This document shows, one piece after another, positions 63,534-64,000 of a DNA stretch of 64,000 nucleotides. The stretch is taken from contig JAIUMA010000011.1 of NCBI GenBank assembly GCA_022565795.1, forward strand, positions 1-64,000, in the 5' to 3' direction. The stretch is from Balneolia bacterium (GTDB lineage: Bacteria > Bacteroidota > Rhodothermia > Balneolales > Cyclonatronaceae). How positions within the stretch are numbered: the first letter of the stretch is position 1; each line of letters starts with the position of its first letter. The notes below the pieces were generated by a model. That model ran no database searches. It worked only from the letters and a program-made list of their open reading frames with translations, and was not told where the DNA came from. The translations under genes were made by a program, and so were the position numbers.

Positions 63534-63995
63534 ATGGCCGAAAAACCAACTGAAGAAGAAAAGAACTACATCCTCGAGCTAGTTCAAAAGCATCTTGATC
63601 TGACCGTAACAACCTTTGGTCAGGACGTCCGCTCCGTGGTGCGAATCGATAAGCGCCCAAATATGTATGGGGGCGACGGCGTGGTTTATCTGCTTCAAAT
63701 GTTTGATCGCCGCGAGCTGGTGAACAACCGTATCGGCTGCTATATGGTCCTGCCCGAACGCGGTGATGAATCCGGCTTTCATGATCACGGCCCAAGAAAA
63801 GAGGAGGAGCTGTACGTAGTGATGCACGGCGAGGGTCTCTACTTCGACCGCGATGGCGAAAATGGCCAGGTACGTGAGCAGCGCATCACAAAAGGGCAGA
63901 TCACGGCTGTAAAGGGTGATGGCTTCCATTCCGTAGTAAACACCGGGGACGAGCCGCTGATTTTATTTGTGATTACGACGAACGAGGCGGATTAA
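63534..63995 (+). CDS. Cupin-domain protein
   Basis: A 153-residue soluble protein with a single cupin barrel. Motif 1 is visible as GFHDHGPRKEEELYVVMHGEG (His, His and Glu metal ligands, about 82-102) and motif 2 as GDGFHSVVNTGDEPL (about 129-143). It probably binds one metal ion; the ligand or reaction is unknown. The N-terminal 70 residues (EEKNYILELVQKHLDLTVTTFG) are helical. ATG at 63534 directly follows AAGGATAAAGAG, a plausible ribosome-binding site. It carries one copy of the AGGGTGATGG decamer (63914-63923). Confidence 0.8.
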   Translation: MAEKPTEEEKNYILELVQKHLDLTVTTFGQDVRSVVRIDKRPNMYGGDGVVYLLQMFDRRELVNNRIGCYMVLPERGDESGFHDHGPRKEEELYVVMHGEGLYFDRDGENGQVREQRITKGQITAVKGDGFHSVVNTGDEPLILFVITTNEAD

Positions 63996-64000
63996 TTCCG

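Overview
The window looks like a chromosomal segment of a free-living, aerobic, Gram-negative bacterium of the Bacteroidota/Rhodothermota/Balneolota side of the FCB group. The clues are DUF4293- and DUF4834-type small membrane proteins, a short single-domain exosortase, a long-form IspH, TAnnTTTG-like -7 elements in front of several genes, few clear Shine-Dalgarno sequences, and outer-membrane barrels that end in an aromatic residue. The phylum-level placement is inference. No rRNA, CRISPR array, prophage or classical IS element is visible.

Layout. 0-6.5 kb: a sialidase-fold lipoprotein, a large STAND/NACHT-like ATPase and a sodium:solute symporter. 6.5-25.7 kb: a mixed metabolic and envelope block (panC, a 2-oxoacid dehydrogenase E2, an exosortase, a DHH phosphoesterase, two HtrA/Deg proteases, cutA, an MltF-like transglycosylase, a DMT transporter, scpA, an M28 peptidase, comEC, a PIG-L deacetylase). 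25.7-30.7 kb: a minus-strand surface-polysaccharide operon in the order wlbA-like dehydrogenase, orphan sugar-transferase tail, glycosyltransferase, flippase, glycosyltransferase. 31-40 kb: an AT-rich membrane-protein gene, an ECF sigma factor, a histidine kinase, recF, an RRM protein, eno, a HAD phosphatase, an outer-membrane protein and prmC. 40.1-43.6 kb: a probable oriC with three perfect DnaA boxes, then dnaA, folB, folK, a deoxynucleoside kinase and a small membrane protein. 43.7-44.7 kb: two tRNA-Leu genes flanking a duplicated tRNA-tail/GIY-YIG module. 44.8-49.7 kb: tig, clpP, clpX, a DciA-like gene and a ybbR-like gene. 49.7-59.2 kb, minus strand: ispH, smc, frr, pyrH, tsf, rpsB, rpsI and rplM, with hairpin terminators after several of them. 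59.4-64 kb: an M1 peptidase fused to a beta-barrel, and small genes.

Three things stand out. (1) The tRNA-Leu(GAG) 3' end is duplicated directly behind a small GIY-YIG nuclease gene. The duplicated tail is interrupted by a 53-bp palindrome-ended insert and is followed by its own terminator and a decayed second GIY-YIG gene. This looks like a minimal tRNA-anchored nuclease unit that has moved or duplicated without an integrase. (2) The 10-mer AGGGTGATGG occurs eight times (chance expectation about 0.1), on both strands, in several reading frames and between genes, so it is a candidate Chi-like or DNA-uptake-like motif. A comEC gene is present. (3) The M1 peptidase carries a C-terminal outer-membrane barrel, and the STAND ATPase has an uncharacterised Bacteroidota-type N-terminal domain. 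All counts were made by eye.
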